64,000 bases of DNA. It comes from Anaerolineae bacterium. GTDB taxonomy: Bacteria > Chloroflexota > Anaerolineae > Caldilineales > Caldilineaceae. Below, piece after piece: positions 16,475-24,017 of this stretch (its first letter is position 1; each line of letters opens with the position of its first letter). Both the position numbers and the translations under genes were made by a program. The notes under the pieces are model-generated. The model was not told the DNA's origin and searched no databases. It worked only from the letters and a program-made list of their open reading frames with translations. The stretch spans positions 100,564 to 164,563 of the forward strand of contig JAUIHI010000013.1 of assembly GCA_030432295.1 (NCBI GenBank), given 5' to 3'.

Positions 16475-16511
16475 TGAAACGTGAGATCGCTCGACGAACT
16501 CTCACGTTTCA
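16475..16511. repeat. Hairpin repeat (TGAAACGTGAGA arms)
   Basis: TGAAACGTGAGA (16475-16486) pairs with TCTCACGTTTCA (16500-16511). A longer hairpin with the same AAACGTGAGA core lies at 57279-57323. Confidence 0.7.
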
Positions 16512-16516
16512 TCTCT

Positions 16517-16661
16517 TGACTCTCCTGCAAAAAGCCTCCTGGCCCACCGCGGAGACGCGGGGAACGCGGAGTTTCGCGGAGGTTTTCTCCTGAATTTCTC
16601 CGCGTTTCCTCTGCGTCCTCTGTGCCTCCGCGGTGAAATTGACCTTTTTGCAGTGGAGTCA
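16517..16661. mobile_element. Foldback (MITE-like) element with 18-bp terminal inverted repeats
   Basis: The ends 16517-16534 (TGACTCTCCTGCAAAAAG) and 16644-16661 are inverted repeats matching at 16 of 18 positions. Inside, CCACCGCGGAG pairs with CTCCGCGGTG near the other end. The 145-bp element has no coding potential. It looks like a non-autonomous element or a large structured repeat; no target duplication was identified. Confidence 0.5.
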
Positions 16662-16711
16662 TCTCTTCGGCTGGGCGTTGACTTGGATTCCAGTCAACGC
16701 CCAGCACTGCG

Positions 16712-17188
16712 TTACTTTTCGTCAGCCGGCGGCTCTGGTGAATCAGCCGCTTTTGGTGTCTCTGCCGGAGTAACAGATTGGGCAGGTACGGGCTGTGCGG
16801 GCGGCGCTTGCTCTTCCGCCTGATGCCAGGCTCGGTGTGCTTCCCACATTCCGCGGTGGTGGGGCGAAAAGGCGTGTTCACCGCCGTTGCCGTTCCATTT
16901 CCGGTGCATCTTCCAGCGGGCAAAGCCGAAGAATTTGGCGATCACGGCCAGAAAGACGAGGAAGAAGCCGATGCGCAGCAGCCCCCCAAAGAAGCCGAAA
17001 CCGCCGTGCATCCCCCCCATTCGGGAGAGCAGATAGGGGTTCATTGTGCCCCCTTCGCTGCCCGATACCAGCATTCCTGTGACCATTCCCGATGAGTAGC
17101 CCGAATTGTAGAGCAGGGAACCGATCCCAAAGAGTATCACCAGGGCTAGGGCCGCCTTTGCCCAGCGGGGAATCTGTCGTTCGTTCAT
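16712..17188 (-). CDS. Small membrane protein with Gly-rich loop and Pro-rich tail
   Basis: The 158-residue protein has two hydrophobic helices (AALALVILFGIGSLLY and LLRIGFFLVFLAVIAKFFGF) separated by a Gly/Met-rich loop (RMGGMHGGFGFFGG). A cytoplasmic-looking His/Trp-rich segment and a Pro/Ala-rich C-terminus follow. AAGGATGG precedes the start. It is not recognised beyond this. It is encoded upstream of the OmpR-type two-component operon on the same strand, about 320 bases away. Small Met/Gly/His-rich membrane proteins are often found beside envelope or metal-stress regulators, but that role is only a suggestion. Confidence 0.65.
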   Translation of the reverse strand: MNERQIPRWAKAALALVILFGIGSLLYNSGYSSGMVTGMLVSGSEGGTMNPYLLSRMGGMHGGFGFFGGLLRIGFFLVFLAVIAKFFGFARWKMHRKWNGNGGEHAFSPHHRGMWEAHRAWHQAEEQAPPAQPVPAQSVTPAETPKAADSPEPPADEK

Positions 17189-17447
17189 TGTTGTGCCATC
17201 CTTTCACAGATGCAGAGTTGAGGTTCGTTATGCTGTCTTCCAGCAGGTACGCTGCGCTGCGTACGTCCTCAGTCTGCGCCCAACCTGTGAAAAGAATGTG
17301 AAGAAGTGTGGCAGAGGTGGTGAAATTCAGAAGACGGCTGACGACGGACCGCTGACCGCTGAAAAGTCTCAACACTCCCAGCGAGAAGCTGGCCGAACGG
17401 TGCTACACGCCGATATTTGGGGTCCGCTGTCTGCCGTCTGCGGTCGC

Positions 17448-17813
17448 TCACATTTTCTCCAATTGTGCCTTTTGTGCCTTCGTCAGCCCCTTCACCACCA
17501 GATCATACGAGGCGTCGATCATCTCCTCCACTTCGTCCTCCGGCACTTCCCCATCCAGCAGAATCGTATTCCAGTGTTTTTTGTTCATGTGATAGCCGGG
17601 CGTGACTGCCGCGTAGGTTCCCCGCAGCAGCAGGGCCAGGTTGGGGTCACATTTCAGGCTGATGGAGAGGGGGGTGTCCCGCCAGGCGACGAGTGCGAAC
17701 ATTTTACCCAGCACTTTGAAGACGAGGGCTTCCGGGCCGAAGGGGAGTTCTTCGCTCGTGCCTGGCTTGGCGAGGAGATAGGCGCGCAGGGGTTCGAGTT
17801 GGGTGATGGACAT
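17448..17813 (-). CDS. MmcQ/YjbR family protein
   Basis: The 121-residue protein matches the MmcQ/YjbR family, with a small CyaY-like fold often annotated as DNA-binding. Typical features are an N-terminal EELPFGPEALVFKVLGKMFAL, the central SISLKCDPNLALLLR and the conserved GYHMNKKHWNTILLDGEVP with Asn-Lys-x-His-Trp-Asn. The length is normal for the family. It stands alone on the minus strand; the 259 bases between it and the gene at 17188 contain only GACGGCTGAC-like degenerate repeats. No pathway can be assigned. Confidence 0.85.
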   Translation of the reverse strand: MSITQLEPLRAYLLAKPGTSEELPFGPEALVFKVLGKMFALVAWRDTPLSISLKCDPNLALLLRGTYAAVTPGYHMNKKHWNTILLDGEVPEDEVEEMIDASYDLVVKGLTKAQKAQLEKM

Positions 17814-18156
17814 GGGAATTGGCTCGCTTGAACATTTGCAATAATCGTATTTGGCAAATCTGCCTATAGTATACCAGTTTTCGGGGCTGATACTGCAACG
17901 CCCCGGCCAGCTTCAACACTGGATGATTTGAGTATGCTCAGCGCAAGAGGAATCAGGCGAAATCGCTTCTGCTGCCCATTTTGCCAGGCGGCGGCGAGTC
18001 GTGAATCGTTCCCAGACTGTAGTAAGATGGGAGAGCAGGTGGAATTGTCATCTCTGATTCTATGGGCAAGACAATTCCTCGCCAGCGTCTGCAACGGAGC
18101 ATCAGATCAGTTGCTCTGGATGGCGCTCCCTACCTTATGTCACTTTGGAGAAATCG
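17814..18156. other. Intergenic region with a comM-like scar
   Basis: No gene is seen in these 343 bases. Bases 17882-17927 resemble two separate parts of the comM 3' end joined together: CGGGGCTGATACTGCAACGC matches 39892-39911 with one difference, and GCCAGCTTCAACACTGGATG resembles 39968-39987. The remainder is the leader of the histidine kinase gene. Confidence 0.45.
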
Positions 18157-19767
18157 ATGCAGCGTTTCGGAAAAAAATTTTACGATCTCATCCTTTCTGT
18201 ACCGGTTAACTACAAAATTGCAGGCATTATGCTGCTTTCGGTTTTGATTCTTGGCCTTTCGCTGAACTACTGGGTCACCTCCGGGCTGGCGGACTGGCTC
18301 TCGTATTTGCTGACCGATGTGCGTGTACAAGCCGCCATGGCCGCCGGACGCCGCAGCGTGACTGTAGTCACTATCCTGTCCGCGGCAGGCTCCATTCTGT
18401 TGGCCACCCTTTTGACCCACGTCTTGACTCAACCCCTGCTCGAACTGCGCAAGATGGCGATTCAGGTGGCGAATGGCGACCTGAATGCCCGTGCCCCCGT
18501 CTATTCCAAAGACGAAATCGGCGATGTGGCGACAGCCATCAACACTATGACCGATCATCTGGTACAGGCCCAAAACGACCTGATCCGCACCAACCGGCGC
18601 CTGACGGCTATCAATCGGGTCATCCAAGCCGCAGACCGGGAGCAAGAGATCCACGACGTGCTATATGTCATCCTGTGCACAGTGTTGGACGTACTCAACC
18701 TGGAGATGGGCTGGGTCTATCTGCGGGACCCAGAGCACGATCTTTACCATTTGGCCACTTGGCACAACGTGCCGCCGGACCTGGGCGCGCATTTGCTGCA
18801 TGCGCCGGAGCAAGAGACCTGCCGTTGTCAGAAAATGCTGTTGTCCGGTGAGCTGGCCGCCTCCGAAGTCAAGTTCTGCGCCTGTGGACGTCTGGAGGCT
18901 TACTTGCCTCTAACCCAGCGGGCCAGCCATCTTACCCTGCCCATTTTGGCGGGCGAACAGCGGCTGGGCGTGGTCAATCTGCTCTGCGCCCACGACCGCA
19001 CCCTGTCCAACGATGACCTCGATCTGCTCGCCGCCATCAGCACCCAAATTTCTGAAGTGGTATCCAATGCCTGGCTGCGGCTAAAGTTGACCGAAAAGGA
19101 GCAGGCCCGCCAATATCTGCTCGAATCCCTGGTGGATGCCCAGGAAGAAGAGCGGGGGCGTCTGGCCCGCGAACTCCACGACGGGGCCGGGCAGATGCTC
19201 ACCAGTCTATTGGTACGCCTCAAAGTGCTGGAAAATCAGGCCGACACTCCGCCGGTGAAACAGGGCCTCTCGTCCACCCTGGATATGGTGTCCAACACTA
19301 TCGAACAGATGCGCAACCTCTCCTACCGTCTGCGCCCTGCCGCTCTGGAAGAGTTCGGCCTGGCCGTTGTCCTGCGCACGCTGGTCGCAGAGACTCTGGA
19401 AGAGTCGGGCATTGCTACCCGTTGCCATGTGGACTTGGGGAATCTCGTTTTGCCCCACGGCGTCGAGGTCACTCTCTATCGCATCGCTCAGGAAGCGCTG
19501 ACCAATGTCATCCGCCATGCCGGGGCGAAAAATGTAGTCGTCGAACTTACCCGGAGAAATGGGGGGATCACCTTGCAGATCCGGGATGATGGATGTGGCT
19601 TTCACCCGCGCCCCTTGCCCGATCGAAAAGGCGAGCGCCACTTGGGTCTCATCAGTATGACTGAGCGGGCTGAGATGGTCAACGGTAGCCTGCGTGTGGA
19701 TAGTGCACCGGGCCAGGGCACAACCATTCATATCTATATTCCAATTCAGGAAAGTGTACCCACATAA
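18157..19767 (+). CDS. NarL-type sensor histidine kinase with HAMP and Cys-rich GAF domain
   Basis: The 536-residue kinase has two membrane helices (IAGIMLLSVLILGLSLNYWV and VTVVTILSAAGSILLATLL), then HAMP (MAIQVANGDLNARAPVYSKD). A GAF domain at about residues 160-310 carries four cysteines in two C-x-C pairs (C222, C224, C241, C243). HisKA_3 follows with His341 in ARELHDGAGQMLTSLLVRL, then an HATPase ending DRKGERHLGLISMTERAEMV. GGAG lies 6 bases before the ATG at 18157. The stop overlaps the response regulator start in TAATG. The genes directly downstream are the reductive dehalogenase set, so this pair probably controls it. The paired cysteines suggest redox or metal sensing (inference). 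Confidence 0.9.
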   Translation: MQRFGKKFYDLILSVPVNYKIAGIMLLSVLILGLSLNYWVTSGLADWLSYLLTDVRVQAAMAAGRRSVTVVTILSAAGSILLATLLTHVLTQPLLELRKMAIQVANGDLNARAPVYSKDEIGDVATAINTMTDHLVQAQNDLIRTNRRLTAINRVIQAADREQEIHDVLYVILCTVLDVLNLEMGWVYLRDPEHDLYHLATWHNVPPDLGAHLLHAPEQETCRCQKMLLSGELAASEVKFCACGRLEAYLPLTQRASHLTLPILAGEQRLGVVNLLCAHDRTLSNDDLDLLAAISTQISEVVSNAWLRLKLTEKEQARQYLLESLVDAQEEERGRLARELHDGAGQMLTSLLVRLKVLENQADTPPVKQGLSSTLDMVSNTIEQMRNLSYRLRPAALEEFGLAVVLRTLVAETLEESGIATRCHVDLGNLVLPHGVEVTLYRIAQEALTNVIRHAGAKNVVVELTRRNGGITLQIRDDGCGFHPRPLPDRKGERHLGLISMTERAEMVNGSLRVDSAPGQGTTIHIYIPIQESVPT

Positions 19768-20453
19768 TGAACTCACCGATAGATTCCTCGACATCCCCCG
19801 TGCGCATTTTGCTGGTGGACGATCACGAAGTGCTGCGTGACGGGCTGCGGGCTTTATTGGAGCATGAAAGCGATCTGCGGATTGTAGGCGAGGCAGGAAC
19901 CGGTGCCCAGGCCATTGCCTTGACGAACTCTCTGAGGCCGGATCTGATTGTCCTCGATCTGGGCCTGCCCGACATCAGCGGCCTGGAGGTGATCCGAGCC
20001 ATTCGCCAGCACAATACCAGCGTTCGTATCGTCGTTCTTTCCATGCACGGTCGGCGGGAGTATGTGGTGCCAGCCATCGAAGCTGGTTGCGATGGCTACG
20101 TGCCCAAGTCCGCCACCCACACCAGCCTGCTCCAGGCCATTCGTTCTGTCCTCGCTGGCGAAGGTTATTTGCACCCCACCGCGGCCAAAGCATTGATGGG
20201 ATCCATCCAGGATACGCAATCAGAATCCGCCCAGTTCGAAGCTCTCTCCGAACGGGAGCAGGATGTGATCCGGCTCACAGCCCAGGGATTTACCAGCCGG
20301 GAGATCGGCGAGAAATTGGATATCAGCTCCAAAACAGTGGAAACCTACCGTCAGCGGGCCACAGAAAAATTGCAGATCGAGAACCGTTCCGGCCTGGTCA
20401 AGTTTGCCGTGCGTGCTGGGCTGTTGGACGATTTCAAGAGCAGCGAGGAGTAG
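19767..20453 (+). CDS. NarL/FixJ-family response regulator
   Basis: The 228-residue regulator has a receiver domain with acidic pocket LLVDDHEVLRDGL, phospho-acceptor Asp64 in LIVLDLGLPD and Lys in CDGYVPKSATHTSLL. Its C-terminal LuxR-type helix-turn-helix reads LSEREQDVIRLTAQGFTSRE, then the SSKTVETYRQRATEKLQI recognition region. It is translationally coupled to the kinase (1-base overlap). The next gene, after a 256-base spacer, is rdhA in the same direction. Two-component control of rdh genes is known in organohalide-respiring bacteria, so this regulator is the likely activator (inference from position). Confidence 0.93.
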   Translation: MNSPIDSSTSPVRILLVDDHEVLRDGLRALLEHESDLRIVGEAGTGAQAIALTNSLRPDLIVLDLGLPDISGLEVIRAIRQHNTSVRIVVLSMHGRREYVVPAIEAGCDGYVPKSATHTSLLQAIRSVLAGEGYLHPTAAKALMGSIQDTQSESAQFEALSEREQDVIRLTAQGFTSREIGEKLDISSKTVETYRQRATEKLQIENRSGLVKFAVRAGLLDDFKSSEE

Positions 20454-20522
20454 GAGGTTGGGAAGGAGGTTGGGAAGGAGGTTGGGAAGGGGGTTGGGAA
20501 GGGGGCTGGGAAGGGGCCTGGG
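20453..20522. repeat. G-rich 12-bp tandem repeat upstream of rdhA
   Basis: The unit GGGAAGGAGGTT, drifting to GGGAAGGGGGCT, repeats about six times right after the response-regulator stop. The G strand has many GGG runs and could form G-quadruplexes; it also offers repeated Shine-Dalgarno-like GGAGG with no start codon. It lies in the leader of rdhA. Confidence 0.8.
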
Positions 20523-20675
20523 ATTGGGATCGGGAGCATTTCAACCCAGCCCCTGATCTCCGTCGGGAAAATTCCCACAAAAAAGCAGGGATTTCCTGCT
20601 ACACCGCTATGTCTGCCAATGCTAGAATGGTCACAAAGTTCGAACATTTTGGCCTATTCATTTTCATGTTCATCC

Positions 20676-20696
20676 ACGATCAATCTAACGATCAAT
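20676..20696 (+). promoter_or_regulatory. Direct repeat ACGATCAAT, possible regulator site for rdhA
   Basis: ACGATCAAT occurs at 20676-20684 and again at 20688-20696, a 12-base period, just before the rdhA ribosome site (AAGGAG at 20699-20704). A weak extended -10-like TGCTAGAAT lies at 20620-20628. Binding by the NarL-type regulator is possible but unproven. Confidence 0.35.
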
Positions 20697-20709
20697 TCAA
20701 GGAGCCATG

Positions 20710-22107
20710 ATGGCAGACAAACGTAATCTTAAGCTAGGTCGCCGGGATTTCTTACGGGTGGCTGGTTTGGGTGCCGGCGCAGCGGCTGTCGCTACGATAG
20801 CAAAACCAACCACAGTTAAGGCTGGATCGCAAGGTGCCAAGTTCACAGACCCGGCAGGGCGCGTCAATCGCCCCTGGTGGGTACGCACAGTGGATCAGCC
20901 CACCACTGAGATCGACTGGAATGTGATGCAGCGCTACAATGAACGCATGGGAACCGTGCGTGGCCCCGGCATGGCAGGCTATGTGGGCCAAGAGGAAGTG
21001 GATCGCCTGGAAGCGGCCGCTGCGAAAAATGAACTGCAACGCATGATCGACAATGTAGACGGCTATACCCTCAAAGACCAGGCGTTGGCCGAGGCCCATG
21101 TGGCCTTGGGCTGGAGCTTCCTGGGACCGCAGAAGGCACCTACGCCAGAAGAGCGGGGCATGCCTAAATGGACAGGAACCCCGGAAGAAGCGTCCAAGAT
21201 CATCCGGGCCGCCATGCGCCACTTTGGTGCGGCCACGGTGGGTTTCATTGAACTGGACGAAAACACCCGCAAGCTGATCTACGCGGTTGATCCCGATGGC
21301 AAAGACATGATCTTTACCGATGATGCAGTCGCCACAGAGACTGACGACGCTCGCTATATCCCCAATTCGTGCAAGTATGTCATTTCTTACACGGTGCAGA
21401 TGTCCCAAGAAACCATGCGCCGTTGCCCCACTCCCTTGGCCCAGCAGACCACTCAGTTGGCCTACAAGCGTGGTCAGGATATCCAGGCATCGACCCAGGA
21501 ATTTGTCCGCGGTCTTGGCTATCAATGTTTGGGTGAATCCAGCACGAACGCGTTGGCCATTTCCCCGGCCTTGGCCGTCCTGGCCGGTCTGGGTGAGATG
21601 TCCCGACTCAATCGGTTGATCACACCCGAATTTGGGCCAATGGTGCGTGTCTTCCACCTCCTGATCGATCTGCCCGTGGCGGTGGACAAGCCCATCGATG
21701 CCGGCATCATGGAATTTTGCAAGCGCTGCAAGAAGTGCGCCGAGGCTTGCCCCTCGGAATCCTTGAGCTTTGAGACCGAACCGACCTGGGAGACCCAAGG
21801 CGGTTGGAACAATCCGGGCCACAAAGCCTACTTCGAGAATGCGGTTACCTGTCGGGCCTACTGGCGAGAAGTGGCGGGCACAAACTGTGGCATTTGCTTT
21901 GCCGTTTGTCCCTTCGCCAAGAAGGACAAAGCCTGGGTCCACGAGTGGGTCAAGGCCAGCGGGTCTATGGTTCCCGCGTTGGATAGCTTCTTCCGCACCA
22001 TGGATGACGCTTTCGGCTACGGTGTGCAGGCCAGCGCCGAAGAATGGTGGGGCCTGGATCTGCCTGAATTCGGTATCGACACCACAATGTCTGTAAGAGA
22101 GGGTTAA
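20710..22107 (+). CDS. rdhA: Reductive dehalogenase catalytic subunit, Tat-exported
   Basis: The 465-residue protein begins with a twin-arginine signal (GRRDFLRVAGLGAGAAA). The core has family landmarks: EFVRGLGYQCLG, LAVLAGLGEMSRLNRLITPE, GPMVRVFHLLIDLPVAVDKP. Cluster 1 is CKRCKKCAEACP (Cys337, 340, 343, 347). Cluster 2 uses Cys381, 393, 396 and 400 (C-x11-C-x2-C-x3-CP). These are the two ferredoxin-type motifs of RdhA enzymes, which hold a corrinoid and two 4Fe-4S clusters and remove halogen from organic compounds as the last step of respiration. The start at 20710 fits AAGGAG spacing better than 20707. An rdhB-like gene follows after 2 bases. Which halogenated compound it uses cannot be told. 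Confidence 0.93.
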   Translation: MADKRNLKLGRRDFLRVAGLGAGAAAVATIAKPTTVKAGSQGAKFTDPAGRVNRPWWVRTVDQPTTEIDWNVMQRYNERMGTVRGPGMAGYVGQEEVDRLEAAAAKNELQRMIDNVDGYTLKDQALAEAHVALGWSFLGPQKAPTPEERGMPKWTGTPEEASKIIRAAMRHFGAATVGFIELDENTRKLIYAVDPDGKDMIFTDDAVATETDDARYIPNSCKYVISYTVQMSQETMRRCPTPLAQQTTQLAYKRGQDIQASTQEFVRGLGYQCLGESSTNALAISPALAVLAGLGEMSRLNRLITPEFGPMVRVFHLLIDLPVAVDKPIDAGIMEFCKRCKKCAEACPSESLSFETEPTWETQGGWNNPGHKAYFENAVTCRAYWREVAGTNCGICFAVCPFAKKDKAWVHEWVKASGSMVPALDSFFRTMDDAFGYGVQASAEEWWGLDLPEFGIDTTMSVREG

Positions 22108-22109
22108 TT

Positions 22110-22322
22110 ATGTCTGACAAAATGACCATTGCTATCCGTAAGCGCTCGTGGATCGAATGGAGCGGTTGGGCCATCTGGTTCGTTGGGATTCTCCTCATTG
22201 TCCAAAATGCCATTGGCAGTGCACAGGAATTGGAACCCCGTGCCGCCCTGATCCTCTGGGTCAGTCTGGCCGTCTGGCTGCTGGCTGGACTTGTCGTCTG
22301 GTTTGTCCGCAAGGACCGTTGA
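22110..22322 (+). CDS. rdhB: RdhB-like membrane anchor for RdhA
   Basis: The 70-residue protein has two membrane helices (WAIWFVGILLIVQNAIG and ALILWVSLAVWLLAGLVVWF) joined by a short loop containing GSAQELEPRA, and a positively charged C-terminus. It starts 2 bases after the rdhA stop. RdhB proteins anchor the exported catalytic subunit to the outer face of the membrane. Known ones are about 90-105 residues with three helices and acidic residues in a loop, so this one is short. The call rests on position, size and topology, not on strong sequence identity. Confidence 0.75.
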   Translation: MSDKMTIAIRKRSWIEWSGWAIWFVGILLIVQNAIGSAQELEPRAALILWVSLAVWLLAGLVVWFVRKDR

Positions 22323-22334
22323 TTTGCCAACTGG

Positions 22335-22363
22335 GACGGGAGGGGAGCATATCCTCTCCCGTC
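22335..22363 (+). terminator. Hairpin between rdhB and rdhC
   Basis: GACGGGAGGGGA (22335-22346) pairs with TCCTCTCCCGTC (22352-22363) over 12 pairs with one G-U. It is followed by TCTATTTTGCTC, a weak T run. It could be a partial terminator or RNA-stability element that raises rdhAB relative to the downstream genes. Confidence 0.55.
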
Positions 22364-22413
22364 TCTATTTTGCTCAATTGTTCACCATAAAATCAGGTGT
22401 AATAAATTTTCGC

Positions 22414-23667
22414 ATGTCATCTACTTCTCGTTTACCTATTTCGCTTGAAGAACCTGTAGACAGCCGAAGAAGCGCCAATGCAATCGCTCATAAACGTCAG
22501 AATCGGCGCGAGCGGCTGCTTCTGCTTTTGGCTGCTGGCGCTGTTGTGCTGGCCTGGTTCTACGGCTATTTCACCAGTGGCGCGGACGTTGCGCCTCTGG
22601 TCCCCCAGGTGCTGCCCGATGTCGCATCGGTGACAATGCAGGGAGACATCTTTGTAGGCAGCGACGCAGACGGTCAGGTCATCGGCTATGCGGCTACGGC
22701 CACATCCCCAGGCTATGGCGGCCCCATCGACGTGCTGGTTGGGGTTGATCCAACCGGCGAAGTGCTGGGGGTCGAAATCGTGACGCAACGGGAGTCGCCC
22801 GGCTTTTTCCGCTTGGTGACGAGCAGCGATCTGGTCTCTGAATATACCGGGCGCGCCATAACCGACCCCCTGCGTCTGGGCGACGATCTGGACGCTGTGA
22901 CCGGAGCCACAGTCAGCGCGGAAGGGGTGTCGAATGCCGTGCGGGCCGCAGTACGCACAGTGGCCGCCTCGGCCCTGGACACCACCCTGCCCCCGGAGTC
23001 CACCCCCATCAAATTTGGCGCACCGGAGATTGTGCTGATCCTGCTCTTTGCCGCTGGCTATGTGGGCCACCGGGTGCGCAAGCCAGCGCTCAAGAAGCGC
23101 ATCCGCTGGGGAACACTGCTGGGTGGGCTGATCTTCCTCGGCTTTATCTACACCGCGCCGCTGACCATCACGATGATCGCCTCGTTGTTGAGTGGCTATT
23201 GGCCCGACTGGCATTCCAACCTCTACTGGTATCTGCTCATCAGCGGCATCCTTTTTGTCACCACAGTGGAAGCTAAGAACCCCTATTGCTCCTGGTTCTG
23301 CCCTTTCGGGGCCTTTCAGGAGTGCATGGCCGCGGTCTCTGGGGTCAAAGCCTATCGGCCCCGCAACTTGGGCGATGCGCTCAAATGGGTGCAGCGGGGG
23401 CTGGCCTTCACAGCAATTATCTTGGGGCTGGCCTTGCGTCGTCCGGGCGTGGCAGGCTACGAACCCTTTGCCACCCTGTTTGACCTGCGGGGTAATCTCA
23501 TCCAATGGGCGCTGCTGATTATCGTCGTTCTGGCCAGTCTGGTGATGTATCGTCCTTTCTGCAACTATCTCTGCCCGATGGACCCGGTGATCGATGTCAT
23601 CGCGGCTACCCGACGCTGGATCAAGGAGACGTGGACAACGTGGCGCGCAAACCCAACGATCAACTAA
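22414..23667 (+). CDS. rdhC: RdhC/NosR-like membrane FMN-binding protein
   Basis: The 417-residue protein starts with one membrane helix (LLLLLAAGAVVLAWFYGYF), then an extracytoplasmic FMN-binding domain (about residues 70-185) ending in DAVTGATVSAEGVS, where Thr166 is the expected site of covalent FMN. About five more helices follow. Two cytoplasmic-type C-x3-CP motifs occur: CSWFCPFG (Cys292, 296) and CNYLCPMD (Cys383, 387). This is the NosR/NqrC/PceC-type architecture, proposed to carry electrons from quinol to the exported reductase. The ATG at 22414 fits the helix start. An ApbE flavin transferase, needed to attach FMN to Thr, is encoded two genes downstream. Confidence 0.88.
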   Translation: MSSTSRLPISLEEPVDSRRSANAIAHKRQNRRERLLLLLAAGAVVLAWFYGYFTSGADVAPLVPQVLPDVASVTMQGDIFVGSDADGQVIGYAATATSPGYGGPIDVLVGVDPTGEVLGVEIVTQRESPGFFRLVTSSDLVSEYTGRAITDPLRLGDDLDAVTGATVSAEGVSNAVRAAVRTVAASALDTTLPPESTPIKFGAPEIVLILLFAAGYVGHRVRKPALKKRIRWGTLLGGLIFLGFIYTAPLTITMIASLLSGYWPDWHSNLYWYLLISGILFVTTVEAKNPYCSWFCPFGAFQECMAAVSGVKAYRPRNLGDALKWVQRGLAFTAIILGLALRRPGVAGYEPFATLFDLRGNLIQWALLIIVVLASLVMYRPFCNYLCPMDPVIDVIAATRRWIKETWTTWRANPTIN

Positions 23668-23960
23668 AACAGAATCTACTGCTGGTCTTCGTTGCCGTCT
23701 GCGTGGTCCTTGTGGGGCTGACTTGGGCGGACAATCTGAGCGAGCCACAAGAGGAGGCGACCGTCCAATTGCGCGGCGCGCCCCCGACTGTGGAATCGGA
23801 CCGGATGCCCGCCGTGGTGGTGCCGACCAAGGAACACAAGAACGAACATGCGTCCACCCCCGAAGCAGGATCTACCTTGGAAGCGGCGTCGACCGTTGAG
23901 GCAACACCAGAGCTTACCCCAACTGCACCCTTCTATTTCAATCCGACGGATGACGAATAG
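23640..23960 (+). CDS. Small membrane-anchored protein of the rdh locus
   Basis: The roughly 106-residue protein has one N-terminal membrane helix (LLLVFVAVCVVLVGLTWA) followed by a hydrophilic, Thr/Pro/Glu-rich tail with no known domain. GTG codons at 23631 or 23640 are possible starts; AAGGAG at 23623-23628 fits the second better. The start lies inside the 3' end of rdhC, which suggests translational coupling. Longer upstream extensions of the frame only read rdhC in the wrong frame. It is not recognised. Position between rdhC and apbE suggests an accessory electron-transfer or assembly role. Confidence 0.6.
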   Translation: MARKPNDQLKQNLLLVFVAVCVVLVGLTWADNLSEPQEEATVQLRGAPPTVESDRMPAVVVPTKEHKNEHASTPEAGSTLEAASTVEATPELTPTAPFYFNPTDDE

Positions 23961-24017
23961 TCCTTTCTGCGTAAGAAAATGGGTTCATTGGAAAATTTTG
24001 TACGAAAGAAGAACGCA

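Larger units (their letters stand above)
16392..16711. other. Gene-free stretch with hairpin and foldback repeats
   Basis: No convincing gene is seen. Bases 16391-16440 are a degenerate GAGTTGCG/GGTTGTGA repeat, 16475-16511 a hairpin and 16517-16661 a foldback element. These would sit in the leader of the response regulator operon. Confidence 0.6.

Noticed and set aside
15703..16923. 406-residue minus-strand frame across the response regulator
   Set aside because: Reads the repeat-rich spacer and the regulator in the wrong frame; low-complexity Pro/Arg/Gly sequence.
20453..20522. CRISPR array
   Set aside because: The repeat is a 12-bp tandem array without unique spacers; no cas genes are present in the window.
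20752..21942. 396-residue frame antisense to rdhA
   Set aside because: rdhA is well supported by its Tat and Fe-S motifs; the antisense frame is a shadow.
20707..22107. RdhA as a QueG-type epoxyqueuosine reductase
   Set aside because: QueG lacks a twin-arginine signal and is not followed by membrane anchor and RdhC-like genes; the GLGYQ, LAGLGE and DKPID segments fit RdhA better.
22414..23667. RdhC as NosR of nitrous oxide reduction
   Set aside because: No nosZ, nosD or other denitrification genes are present; the neighbours are rdhA/rdhB and apbE.
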